Origin: Trichostrongylus colubriformis
Lineage: Eukaryota > Nematoda > Chromadorea > Rhabditida > Trichostrongylidae
Length of the DNA stretch: 64,000 bases
Direction of reading: 5' to 3'
Assembly: GCA_963978905.1 (NCBI GenBank)
Contig: OZ022257.1
Location: forward strand, 33,803,685-33,867,684
Part shown: one piece after another, positions 52,601-58,265 of the stretch
Layout of the letters: each line of letters starts with the position of its first letter
How positions within the stretch are numbered: the stretch's first letter is position 1
Notes under the pieces: model-generated
What the model was told of the DNA's origin: nothing
Databases searched by the model: none
The model's input: the letters and a program-made list of their open reading frames with translations, nothing else
Position numbers and translations under genes: made by a program

Positions 52601-55600
52601 TTTTTTTGTTTCACTTTACAACTCAGCAAAATACAAGCTAACCAACAGTATAATAGCCATCGTTAGTTGTAACATAATTCCACCCAATGGGCAAGTCAGC
52701 GATTCCCTTCCCCCAAAACTGGGAAGATTGTGAGCCTAAGAAGTCACCGACCACTTGTTCAAAGAGGTCATAGTTGACGAATTGTTTTTTTCTGCTAGGA
52801 AAGCCTTGAGGGGCCGGAACAAGTAGTAAACTGAGGGGGCAATATCAGGAGAATAGGGTGGATGTGAAACCGTGTCCCAGCCTACTTCTTCAACTTTGCA
52901 CGGGTCTCTTTACCTATGTGAGGCCTACCATTGTCATGGAAGAGGTGCACAAAAGTTCGTCTAGACCGTTTTTCTCGAACGGCTTCCGCAAGTTTCTGCA
53001 GCTGACCAGCATAATAGGGAGCGGTGACGGTGTGGTCTTGCTCGAGCCGTAATAGAGCTCTACGAACTTTTGTGCACTTCCTCCATGACAACGCTATTCC
53101 TCATATGGGTAAAAAGACCCTGCAAAATTGGAGGAGCTAGGATGGGACACGGTTCTACATCCACCCTGTCCACCTGATATAGCCTTCAGATTACCACTTT
53201 TTCTGGCCCCTCAAGGCTTTCCTAGCCAACAACACTTCGTCCACCTCGAACAAGTGGTCGGTGACTTCTTTGACTCCCAATCTTGCCAGTTCTAGTAGAA
53301 GGGAAGTGCTGATCTGCCCGTTAGGTGGAACAATGTTAAACTAACGATGGTCATTATATTGTTGATTAGCTTGCATTGTTTGCTGATTTGTAAACAAGAG
53401 AAAAAATCCAAACCCTATCAGAACTTTTCGATCAACCTAATATTTATTAGCAACGTAATAACATCGTCCCTGCTATCTTCTCTCCCAAGTCGCCCCAATA
53501 AGAGCGAGTCCATCAGTCGGCTACACGCAGTAGACCACCATCCGGGCATTTCCTCTTGGCCATGTGGCTGACGGTGTCTAGCTGGGACCTGAACCACATG
53601 GCTACTCTCAGTCGGAGAGCAGGGGTGGACACCGGCTAACTCATGTGCCAGCCCTCCATTATCCGAGCGTCAGGAGTGCAATGGCACCCTGGGTCGCGAA
53701 AAGCTTCATGGCGTTACCCGGTGAGAACCGACTGTCAGCCGGCGACCTGCGTTATATACTGATCTCAGCCACACAGGGCAGAGCCAACAGCGAGCGCGAT
53801 GCGCTGCCGCGGTTGTAACCGCACGCGGACGGGCCGGGGAGCGCCATGGTCCCAGCGGCCACCGTTGCGATCCGCGACATGAGTTATGAATAGGCAACAA
53901 CAGTCTCACCAACACTACCCAATTTGGGATAATCGCGAATAGATAAATAATTGCTAGCAAAGAAACCATGTTTGGAAAGATTTTAGGGGGGAAAGAAGCA
54001 AGAAATAGTTTAACCTCCGTTTCGTACCGGCCCTTAGACGGAGGTTAAACCTAGAGATAACCTCCCTCTGTGCTCATCAGTAAGGGAAGGGAGGTAGGCA
54101 TGTTTTATGTATTTAAGTTAATCTGAGCATAAAGGAAAGAATCAGGTACAATTATTAAAATGAATCAAGTACTAAGTCTTTCATTTTATGTCTCACCATA
54201 AAGTAATCGTTCCCTGCCTTTATGAGTGTGAATGAAAAATGAAACATGGTGAAAGTTGTTTTGACCGTGGTTTAAGTTTGGTTAAAATGAAACTTATTTC
54301 AATTCAACTACCCATTGCTAAATAATTCAAGTATTGCTGTAAACGTCTCGTGTGATCTTGTGCGTTGCGTGTATTTGGAACAGTGAATTCACATGGCACA
54401 TGACACCTCCACAAATATACTCATGGTTGTTACGATATACCATACAGGAATTCTGAGCGTGCAGTCACTAGCAGATGCCTGTTCTCATTTCATACAGTCC
54501 ATTTCGGAGCGTATGGCAGGGCGAGGCCTACGGATTCGGATGAACTCTCTGACCCCGCCACACACTCTCACTCTCGCCACTCACCCAAGTCCGTAGGCCA
54601 CGCCCTGCTAGGCGTTGGGAAAGGACTGTACTACCTGTTCCCATATCTGGTACGTGGAGTTTAACGTAATAGTGATTGTAATGGACTACCGCCGTTCGCA
54701 AGCAGTGCGCACGACTTACGACGACAGCGGTACACCGTCATAATTGGAGTCGTAAAAAGAGCAGCTTATCTAGTGGCTAAAAGTCGACCAGTGTTGTTTT
54801 CGAGCTTCTCTTTAAATATTGATAAATATACGTAAGCAAGTTGTAGTGTCGAGTTGAAGAATTTTGTTTCAGGTCTCCCAATACTCCGATCTTAGCCTGC
54901 CTGACAAGTTGTTGATAGCCATCAACCAGAAAGGGCTACATCTCTACAACAGCGAGTCAAAAACATTGATAACACAGGTACCCATGAGTTGTTTCACATT
55001 TCAGCAAGTTCGCTCTATAATTGCTTCGTTAATTATTCCGATAGCCAGTATTTTTCTACAATCACTAAATGCAGTTCTTCACCAACAAATTGTATCCATT
55101 AGTTCCATTATCATTCCACTGAATCGCCATTTCAGTCTTCACAAGTGCGCATCTTAAAAACATCAAAAACGATCAGCAGTTACATTAGACCCCTCCTCCT
55201 TGGAGGAGTTCTATTCAAATCCGAGTTAACCGCAGTTTAAAGTTTCGCGTCCAATGTTGGTTTGCTTCTCACCCTGCGTCTCTAACTACGTGACTGTCGC
55301 CTTTTCGCTCCTCAACTCTCTAGCGTTCACATCCACTGGGGCGCCTCAACCAACCGTTACCTTGAGGAACTCTATCTCAGTTGGATTTTTGTATTTTCGC
55401 GTTTAGCATTGATGCGGCCCTTAGTAAGCGTATGTAGCATAAATATATGGCGTAGTAGGAGAACTTGGATATGCGTGTACGATCCCTCTGCCTTACATAT
55501 AATGCTCCTATGAGATGTCTCGTCAACACCTCCGACAGGGAAAAGGCTGAGCTCGATATTTACTGCGAGCTTATCATCTTTTTTCATTTCTACAGTTCCA

Positions 55601-56374
55601 TAACACCCTTTATTTGGCATTGATTTAACGCCACGGATTTTGTGCCGCGCGGGATAGAAGGGTATAATATAACAGAAATCATGCTGTGCTCTTCGAAGGC
55701 AGCAGGAAGTTTAATTCGGTAGCTCGCTAAAAACGGATTCAAAGGCGACGAGTAGTGCGCTAATGGAAAAGGAAAACGAGGTGCCAAAATCTCACCTCTT
55801 CCCCTTTGATCCTTACCACGAACGTGTTTTGCGGCCCGCCCTTGCAGATCAGAGCCACGTGAATCTATGTAGGTAGAGTTGATACGTTGAACGGGCTCGC
55901 TTCTGGAAGGAGCTCAGCTATCGAGAATCTATCGCGTTTATGAGGTCAGAGCGCGACCTCGTGCCATGTACCGCCTTCTCGGACACCTAGCTTTCCCTTC
56001 CAGTTATTATATCTTACTGATTACCCAAATTACGTCTTCTGCTGCTCTACCACAGCAACATTTCTCTCTCCGTTTCAGTATCCGTTCAACGTCATTTCCA
56101 ATTGGACAAGTGGTAACACATATTTCAACATCACTGTTGGAAACGGAATAAGGGGCAACGAAGGGAAGAAGCTACTTCTGGACACTACTATGGTAACTTT
56201 ACTTTACCTTGAACTGGAACGTCACTTTGAACTTTGGAATGAAACACAGTGAAGCAAACAGCTGCTCGATTTCAGGGTTACAAGATGGACGACCTGATCA
56301 CTTCGTATATATCGGTTCTCATATCTGGTCAAAACAAAAATTCCAACAATCGAAGGAACGAGTCGATTATTTAA
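19033..56374 (+). CDS. hum-6: unconventional myosin VII heavy chain (50 exons traced, 5' end missing)
   Basis: An actin-based ATP-driven motor of class VII. In animals, myosin VIIa acts in actin-rich protrusions and binds membrane and adaptor proteins through its tail. The 50 exons join in phase with GT-AG borders, except one GC donor at 47950, and give 2106 residues, close to C. elegans HUM-6 and human MYO7A. Domain order, counted from the first visible residue: motor 1-725 (P-loop GESGAGKT 148-155, switch [10 protein letters not shown] 197-205, switch II DIFGFE 425-430), IQ motifs about 730-825, short charged segment to about 850, MyTH4-1 about 905-1154, FERM-1 1155-1482, SH3 1483-1545, MyTH4-2 about 1585-1789, FERM-2 1790-2106, stop TAA at 56372-56374. 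All catalytic motifs are intact, so the gene looks functional. Only the initial exon is missing. Exons by domain follow. Confidence 0.95.
19141..22282 (+). other. myosin VII intron 1, no feature recognised
   Basis: A 3.1 kb intron with scattered short open frames on both strands and no transposon termini that I could pair. I see nothing that needs a separate annotation. Confidence 0.5.
23105..23926. repeat. ~820 bp foldback repeat in myosin intron 3
   Basis: The left arm (for example CACCGCTACTAATTC, CCCCATGATTTCT, ACTTTCTTCAAAATCTTAGA) returns as the complement in the right arm, down to about 23926. The centre is near 23510. The arms are long and well matched, with a few indels. No transposase motif or clear terminal repeat was recognised, so the family is unknown. 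Transcription through the gene would yield a long RNA hairpin. Confidence 0.8.
24423..25116. mobile_element. foldback mariner in myosin intron 3
   Basis: A 694 bp inverted dimer with termini TTAGGTGTATGCAGAATAAA (right end one mismatch), flanked by TA. Both arms encode a mariner transposase C-terminal part: minus strand 24601-24798 ([13 protein letters not shown]) and plus strand from about 24830 ([18 protein letters not shown]...). The centre lies near 24790. Same family as 62240-62921. It ends 77 bp before the P-loop-region exon at 25194. Confidence 0.85.
25194..25503 (+). CDS. hum-6: myosin VII exons 4-5: P-loop
   Basis: Exons 25194-25281 and 25382-25503. They read [18 protein letters not shown]... 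and [19 protein letters not shown]...EANPILE. The second carries the Walker A P-loop GESGAGKT, which binds the ATP phosphates in all myosins. The split serine codon (AG|T) and the final G|CG alanine codon fit their neighbours. Confidence 0.95.
25631..26376 (-). mobile_element. ~750 bp non-autonomous TIR element, copy B
   Basis: Inverted relative of copy A (447-1196), with TACAGGGGGTG and CACCCCCTGTA ends. It lies in myosin intron 5. Inside, copy A and copy B match over most of their length by eye, with indels. Confidence 0.8.
26385..27459. mobile_element. 1.07 kb long-inverted-repeat element with tRNA-like unit, copy 1
   Basis: Inverted ends of roughly 140 bp start CAAGGGAAGGACCCCAGGTC and run through a GGCCATTCGGAATGGGAT block to a CTCCATAACTCCGCT-like block. 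It is flanked by TAA at 26382-26384 and 27460-27462. The second copy (59597-60621) is flanked by TCA on both sides, so the target duplication looks like 3 bp TNA, which resembles PIF/Harbinger-type insertion. It has no transposase frame. It lies in myosin intron 5, 8 bp from copy B. Confidence 0.8.
26597..26669 (+). pseudogene. tRNA-like Pol III unit inside the long-inverted-repeat element (copy 1)
   Basis: A box-A-like TGGCGTAGTGGTAG is followed about 40 bases later by a degenerate box B (CGGTTTGCTCCC) and GCCGGGGCGAG, then a T-run that could end Pol III transcription. The T-loop word TTTGCTC replaces the canonical TTCGATC and no acceptor stem with proper pairing is evident, so this is a tRNA relic or SINE-like module, not a working tRNA. 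Confidence 0.5.
27697..28616 (+). CDS. hum-6: myosin VII exons 6-9: switch I and upper 50 kDa region
   Basis: Exons 27697-27789, 27856-28019, 28330-28483 and 28540-28616. Exon 6 carries switch I ([20 protein letters not shown]). Exon 7 reads [15 protein letters not shown]...[14 protein letters not shown]. Exon 8 reads [18 protein letters not shown]...[10 protein letters not shown] and uses an AAG acceptor. Exon 9 reads [13 protein letters not shown]...IAKLLQ. Introns 6-8 are short (66, 310 and 56 nt). Confidence 0.94.
28617..30198 (+). other. myosin VII intron 9, no element delimited
   Basis: A 1.6 kb intron. It holds one occurrence of a recurring motif (TTATCGTGAACTGTGCC at about 29357) that is also seen in other introns of this gene. 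The open frame at 29117-29464 matches nothing I recognise. Confidence 0.45.
30199..30701 (+). CDS. hum-6: myosin VII exons 10-11: switch II
   Basis: Exons 30199-30377 and 30530-30701. Exon 10 reads [20 protein letters not shown]...[16 protein letters not shown]. Exon 11 reads [20 protein letters not shown]...[17 protein letters not shown]..., with switch II DIFGFE, the nucleotide-sensing loop of the myosin motor. The lysine codon is split AA|A across the junction. Confidence 0.95.
30801..30957. mobile_element. TACAGTCC-family MITE, copy 2
   Basis: A 157 bp copy in myosin intron 11 with TACAGTCCATTTC and GAATGGGCTGTA ends and the CACTCTCGCCAC core, here partly repeated. Confidence 0.8.
31448..32116 (+). 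CDS. hum-6: myosin VII exons 12-15: lower 50 kDa and actin-binding region
   Basis: Exons 31448-31564, 31631-31766, 31824-31944 and 31993-32116. They read [20 protein letters not shown]...[25 protein letters not shown]...[29 protein letters not shown]... and [15 protein letters not shown]...[16 protein letters not shown]. The last block contains the IRCIKPN motif next to the strut and actin-binding surface. Three short introns of 48-66 nt separate them. Confidence 0.95.
32117..32989 (+). other. myosin VII intron 15 with a partial copy of the next exon start
   Basis: An 873 nt intron. At 32822-32844 it contains TTGTTTGGATGATGGATCGT plus three bases, matching the acceptor region and first bases of the next exon at 32982-33004 with one change, which turns the AG acceptor into GG. 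Nothing else is recognised. Confidence 0.55.
32990..34884 (+). CDS. hum-6: myosin VII exons 16-17: relay/SH1 helix and converter
   Basis: Exons 32990-33131 and 34751-34884. They read [20 protein letters not shown]...[19 protein letters not shown] and [18 protein letters not shown]...[20 protein letters not shown]. The second ends the motor at the converter and start of the lever arm. The serine codon is split A|GT. The 1.6 kb intron between them contains a MITE, a dispersed repeat and an unexplained open frame. Confidence 0.94.
33658..33836. mobile_element. 179 bp hairpin MITE
   Basis: Ends ACTAGTCAGGCTGCACC and GGTGTAGCCTGACTAGT, with the arms continuing through CTACACCTG and GGCGCCACC blocks to a small loop. 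It is the whole element, in myosin intron 16. No second copy was noticed. Confidence 0.8.
34345..34640. repeat. dispersed repeat, copy 2
   Basis: Shares GGAAAT, GCATC, GGAGTGAGCT, GCTAAAACTG and AATACCTTC in order with 8215-8470. It contains a run of G at about 34545-34555. Confidence 0.6.
34940..35434 (+). CDS. hum-6: myosin VII exons 18-20: IQ neck and charged segment
   Basis: Exons 34940-35092, 35146-35241 and 35309-35434, all phase 0. Four IQ-type calmodulin/light-chain sites are visible: [53 protein letters not shown] and [17 protein letters not shown]. Next comes a strongly charged stretch ([18 protein letters not shown]) that may be a short single alpha-helix or coiled segment, shorter than the corresponding region in human MYO7A. 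Confidence 0.94.
35435..36507 (+). other. myosin VII intron 20, nothing recognised
   Basis: A 1.07 kb intron with a purine-rich patch near 35850-35910. I see no element or gene. Confidence 0.5.
36508..39537 (+). CDS. hum-6: myosin VII exons 21-27: first MyTH4 domain
   Basis: Exons 36508-36609, 36664-36825, 36879-36965, 38721-38895, 38960-39089, 39159-39275 and 39399-39537. Key blocks are [87 protein letters not shown] and [17 protein letters not shown]. This is the first MyTH4 module of the class VII tail. Exon 24 uses an AAG acceptor. Exon 25 begins with a Ser-rich insert ([17 protein letters not shown]), typical of a flexible loop. The 36966-38720 intron is 1.76 kb. Confidence 0.94.
36966..38720 (+). 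other. myosin VII intron 23, no element delimited
   Basis: Contains two occurrences of a recurring motif (inverted at about 37048-37068, TAATCGCGGAAAGTGCC at about 37524) and a C-rich patch at 37170-37210. No transposon ends could be paired. Confidence 0.45.
40329..40545. mobile_element. TACGACA-family MITE, copy 1
   Basis: Ends TACGACAGAAAATCG and CGATTTTTTGTCGTA. It lies in myosin intron 27. The internal blocks TTGCCGAATCGATTGCCCT and CCACTGGCAC are shared with 44461-44715. Confidence 0.75.
40708..44002 (+). CDS. hum-6: myosin VII exons 28-34: first FERM domain
   Basis: Exons 40708-40881, 40939-41087, 41142-41220, 41280-41450, 41510-41598, 43622-43774 and 43833-44002. They read [20 protein letters not shown]..., [20 protein letters not shown]...[51 protein letters not shown]..., [20 protein letters not shown]..., [17 protein letters not shown]...[17 protein letters not shown] and [20 protein letters not shown]. 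This covers the F1, F2 and F3 lobes. The 2 kb intron 41599-43621 carries a SINE and an RTE relic. The last exon uses an AAG acceptor. Confidence 0.94.
41640..41905 (+). mobile_element. tRNA-derived SINE
   Basis: Starts with a tRNA-like head: box-A-like GGTGGTGTAGTGAC, then about 40 bases on a paired box-B-like GGGATCAAATCCC. It continues into a body with CTTCGGGGTCGGCAAATTG, CTGGGAGGATAAAAGCACTG and CCACCGCAAGTCATTG. Sense insertion in myosin intron 32. The body looks like a family common in strongylid genomes (from memory, not searched). Confidence 0.7.
42440..42970 (-). pseudogene. non-LTR retrotransposon AP-endonuclease relic (RTE-like)
   Basis: On the minus strand, from about 42900 leftward, one frame reads [17 protein letters not shown] frameshift near 42835 is followed by [20 protein letters not shown], an in-frame stop, then [13 protein letters not shown] at about 42660-42630. 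The order (IAVA..., [18 protein letters not shown]) is that of the apurinic endonuclease domain at the start of RTE-type ORF2. No reverse-transcriptase block was seen. This is a dead fragment in myosin intron 32. Confidence 0.75.
44057..44312 (+). CDS. hum-6: myosin VII exons 35-36: SH3 domain
   Basis: Exons 44057-44151 and 44220-44312. They read [18 protein letters not shown]... and [20 protein letters not shown]. The FEVGDLIVL and final [12 protein letters not shown] strands fit the SH3 between the two MyTH4-FERM modules of class VII myosins. In this family the SH3 ends with a similar DSVYVMPT strand. Confidence 0.9.
44461..44715. mobile_element. TACGACA-family MITE, copy 2
   Basis: A 255 bp copy in myosin intron 36. 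Ends AACGACAGAAATC and CAATTTTTTGTCGTA. It shares the CGAATCGATTGCCCT and CTGCCACTGGCAC blocks with 40329-40545. A C-run of about 9 follows at 44730-44740. Confidence 0.7.
44961..46132 (+). CDS. hum-6: myosin VII exons 37-41: second MyTH4 domain
   Basis: Exons 44961-45268, 45327-45456, 45543-45683, 45872-45945 and 46054-46132. Key blocks are [81 protein letters not shown] and [20 protein letters not shown]. Exon 37 may contain a 57-nt intron (45080-45136, AG|GTTCTT...TTATAG|G). Removing it joins DNFR to APPRP, matching the FRPPPK of human MYO7A. The acceptor at 44961 is a CAG-CAG tandem, so one Gln may be optional. The exon 40 donor is AA|GTGGGT. Confidence 0.92.
45743..45851 (+). repeat. tandem duplication of ~53 bp in intron 39
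   Basis: Unit 45743-45795 (starting GAAACCAGAAATGCCTAC) is repeated at 45800-45851 with few changes. Both units end GGGCTGCGGTTAGGC. Confidence 0.85.
46133..47216 (+). other. myosin VII intron 41, nothing recognised
   Basis: A 1.08 kb intron without paired transposon ends or supported coding sequence. Confidence 0.5.
47217..56374 (+). CDS. hum-6: myosin VII exons 42-50: second FERM domain and C-terminus
   Basis: Exons 47217-47358, 47470-47552, 47622-47732, 47851-47949, 48008-48097, 51148-51258, 54873-54977, 56079-56192 and 56276-56374. They read [20 protein letters not shown]..., [134 protein letters not shown] and [20 protein letters not shown]. The stop TAA is at 56372-56374. The intron after exon 45 has a GC donor (AAG|GCACGT at 47950). 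Introns of 3.05 kb (48098-51147) and 3.6 kb (51259-54872) hold transposon foldbacks. Confidence 0.94.
48443..50011. mobile_element. 1.57 kb foldback Tc1-like transposon in myosin intron 46
   Basis: Ends CAGTGCTCTGCATAATTATA and its complement, flanked by TA. The two arms (about 48443-49060 and 49390-50011) are inverted copies. The plus strand reads IVLSDEKRV then, shifted, [17 protein letters not shown] near 49195-49300, and [20 protein letters not shown]...VVIEAWQHM near 49550-49660. These are the central and C-terminal blocks of a Tc1-family transposase, ending before the second acidic block is intact. The left arm gives the same C-terminal block on the minus strand. Confidence 0.85.
50751..50833 (+). 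ncRNA. pre-miRNA-sized hairpin in myosin intron 46
   Basis: ACTACAGATGGAGCAGCAAA (50767-50786) pairs with its near complement at about 50799-50818 across a 12-13 base loop. The outer bases continue to pair with small bulges (GCAGATTT with AGGTTTGC type pairing). Stem length of about 30-35 bp and total length of about 80 nt fit a microRNA precursor, but a decayed small MITE is equally possible. Confidence 0.3.
51259..52565 (+). other. left part of myosin VII intron 47, nothing delimited
   Basis: Mixed AT- and GC-rich sequence without recognisable transposon ends or coding exons. The open frames at 51521-51718 and 52273-52485 have no known domain. Confidence 0.45.
52566..53440. mobile_element. 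875 bp foldback mariner in myosin intron 47
   Basis: Termini TTTGGTTGATCGAAAAGTT and its complement, ending AACCTAA, with TA at each side. The arms match inverted, with the centre near 53010. Minus-strand frame 52882-53091 contains [20 protein letters not shown], and the plus strand near 53060-53115 contains [17 protein letters not shown], both the mariner HDNARPH block. A third distinct mariner family in foldback form. Confidence 0.85.
53485..53935. repeat. GC-rich block, possibly the 5' end of a retroelement
   Basis: Sharply GC-rich compared with its surroundings, with words such as CATGGCGTTACCCGGTGAGA, CGCACGCGGACGGGCCGGGG and AGCGCCATGGTCCCAGCGGC. No frame with a recognised domain. The composition and position in an intron suggest a repeat fragment. 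Identity is a guess. Confidence 0.3.
54009..54052. repeat. short hairpin with GTTTAACCTCCGT arms
   Basis: GTTTAACCTCCGT at about 54010 pairs with ACGGAGGTTAAAC ending near 54050, with a loop of about 15 bases. Likely a small structural repeat. Confidence 0.6.
54493..54630. mobile_element. TACAGTCC-family MITE, copy 3
   Basis: Complete 138 bp copy with TACAGTCCATTTC and GGAAAGGACTGTA ends in myosin intron 47. Confidence 0.85.
54978..56078 (+). other. myosin VII intron 48, nothing recognised
   Basis: A 1.1 kb intron. A small inverted pair (CCTCCTCCTTGGAGGAG) is at about 55193-55209. No other feature is supported. Confidence 0.5.
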
Positions 56375-56776
56375 TGCAGCTATTCAATGCCATGTCTACC
56401 TCACACTCAGTTGAAGTGTCTTTCATGTATGATTCACTCGATGTGCCACTACTTTTAGTGTATATCATGGGGTGGAGTTCATAGTTGGCGAATAGGTGGG
56501 CAGCGTACTAAGCAAAACTTATGTATCTACTCCCTCTGCTTCAGTATGGCATCAGAAAACGACTTTAGTGCAAAGTTTCATTCAATACCATTCGAGACAA
56601 TACCATTGATCTTTTACGATCTTAATATCCTGTCCTAGGAGGTATCCAATCGGTGGGCTTCGTACTACACAAACGTCCGGAACGCCATGGCGGGACAGGG
56701 CGCACGGTCCATCACCGTCGGGTATCCACCTGGATGTTCTATTCGCCGTTCTCCCCTTTGGCGTTGTTATACCAAA

Positions 56777-56902
56777 TACAGGCCATTTCCCGACGGCTGG
56801 CAGGGCGAGGCCTACGGACTTGTATCGATCTCTCTCACCCCGCCACACACTCTCACCCAACTCTGCAGGCCACGCCCTGCCAGCCTTCGTGAACTGGCTG
56901 TA
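56777..56902. mobile_element. TACAGTCC-family MITE, copy 4
   Basis: A 126 bp copy just downstream of the myosin stop codon. Ends TACAGGCCATTTC and GAACTGGCTGTA. Core CACACACTCTCACCC. Confidence 0.75.
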
Positions 56903-58265
56903 CACATGTACACAAGCGCCGATGGAATGCGATCATTGGTCGATGCATATATAAATCGTATCCGGCTGCAAGAATACTGCAGTGGTTAAGAGCATAATTG
57001 AAGCCCAATGGACAACGATACCGACCTCAAATCTACTCGTCCGCTAACTATGAATGCCGCTTGAAGGAACAGTGCACGGGAAAATGAGCTTCTCTGTTAT
57101 CCACATACTTATGCTGTTTGCTTAACAAGGGCCGTAAGTTTCACGCGAGAAACGTGAATCCGGCTAGGATAGCTCCTTAAAGTGGTGATCCAGGGGGATG
57201 GGGTCTCAGAGTGAATGTCCGCCCCGTCGTCCGCCGCGGCCAGAGACGAAGAATGGTTGTTTGCGTAAATTCGTGTTCCCATTACTCACTCTGGCATTAT
57301 TTACTCAGAGGCTCTTCCCTCTCGGCCACCACTTTGGGGAGTTGAATCTTGGCCGGGTTCACACTTTTTCGCATGAAACTCTGCATGCGGTCCTTACTAG
57401 GCAAAAACAACATAAATGCATAGGTAACACAGAAAATTACTTTTCCATGCACGATTCCTTCAGGGCCCTTACTCACTCACGCCAATCGAACTAACTTGTT
57501 GTTTCATTTTCAACTTGATCACAAAGAAATGCCATAAAACATATTAGACTATTTATTCGAGAGATAAAATTATATAAATACTCTTGAATGTATTCATCAC
57601 TGCATACATTTATAAATATGTATCACTTTGATTGTATAAACAGCATGAATCTGAACAGTTGCACAACACGGGAAGGTTCAGAGGAGGTAAGCAACTTGTC
57701 GAAGGGCTTTACATCACCTTCACAAGAGCAAGGCAAAGGGACAAAGAGCATGGCTATTTCAACGCTTTTTCGCATATCACAGCTTTCAAGAACCGAATTA
57801 TCATAATGGACTGGTTTTTCAACAACTTTCTTCTTTAAAAATGAGGCGAGAACGTCAGTGATTAATCGCAACTAGGAAAAAACAACTATTACACGAATAC
57901 TTTCAATATCTAGAGCCAATGACAGGGATAACTAGAGTTCGCAACCCGCACATAGTGAAAAAGATCCACTGAACTGGATGAGAAGATAAAATTCAACCAC
58001 CAAAGCGGGCTTCGATTTCTTACAATTACTTGTCATCCAAACTCCTCCTTACGATTAAACTTCAAGGATTCAAATGAAAGATGTGGCACCCGCATCGCAT
58101 TTGGTTGTCAGATGAAAGCAAATATCAAATAAATATGACAACGACCCCGAAAACAGTCTATTCTCATAAAAGGTAGAATGATAGAAAACTGATTAGAAGG
58201 AAAATGAACGAGATTCTCATGAAGATTACGATACTACTGGAAACAACAACGGATGAACATAATAA
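56903..58265. other. region between two convergent genes
   Basis: Holds no supported gene. Read on the minus strand, an AATAAA word at 57552-57557 could be the poly(A) signal of the gene ending at 58266, giving a 3' UTR of about 700 nt. For the myosin I did not find a convincing AATAAA close to 56374. Confidence 0.35.
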
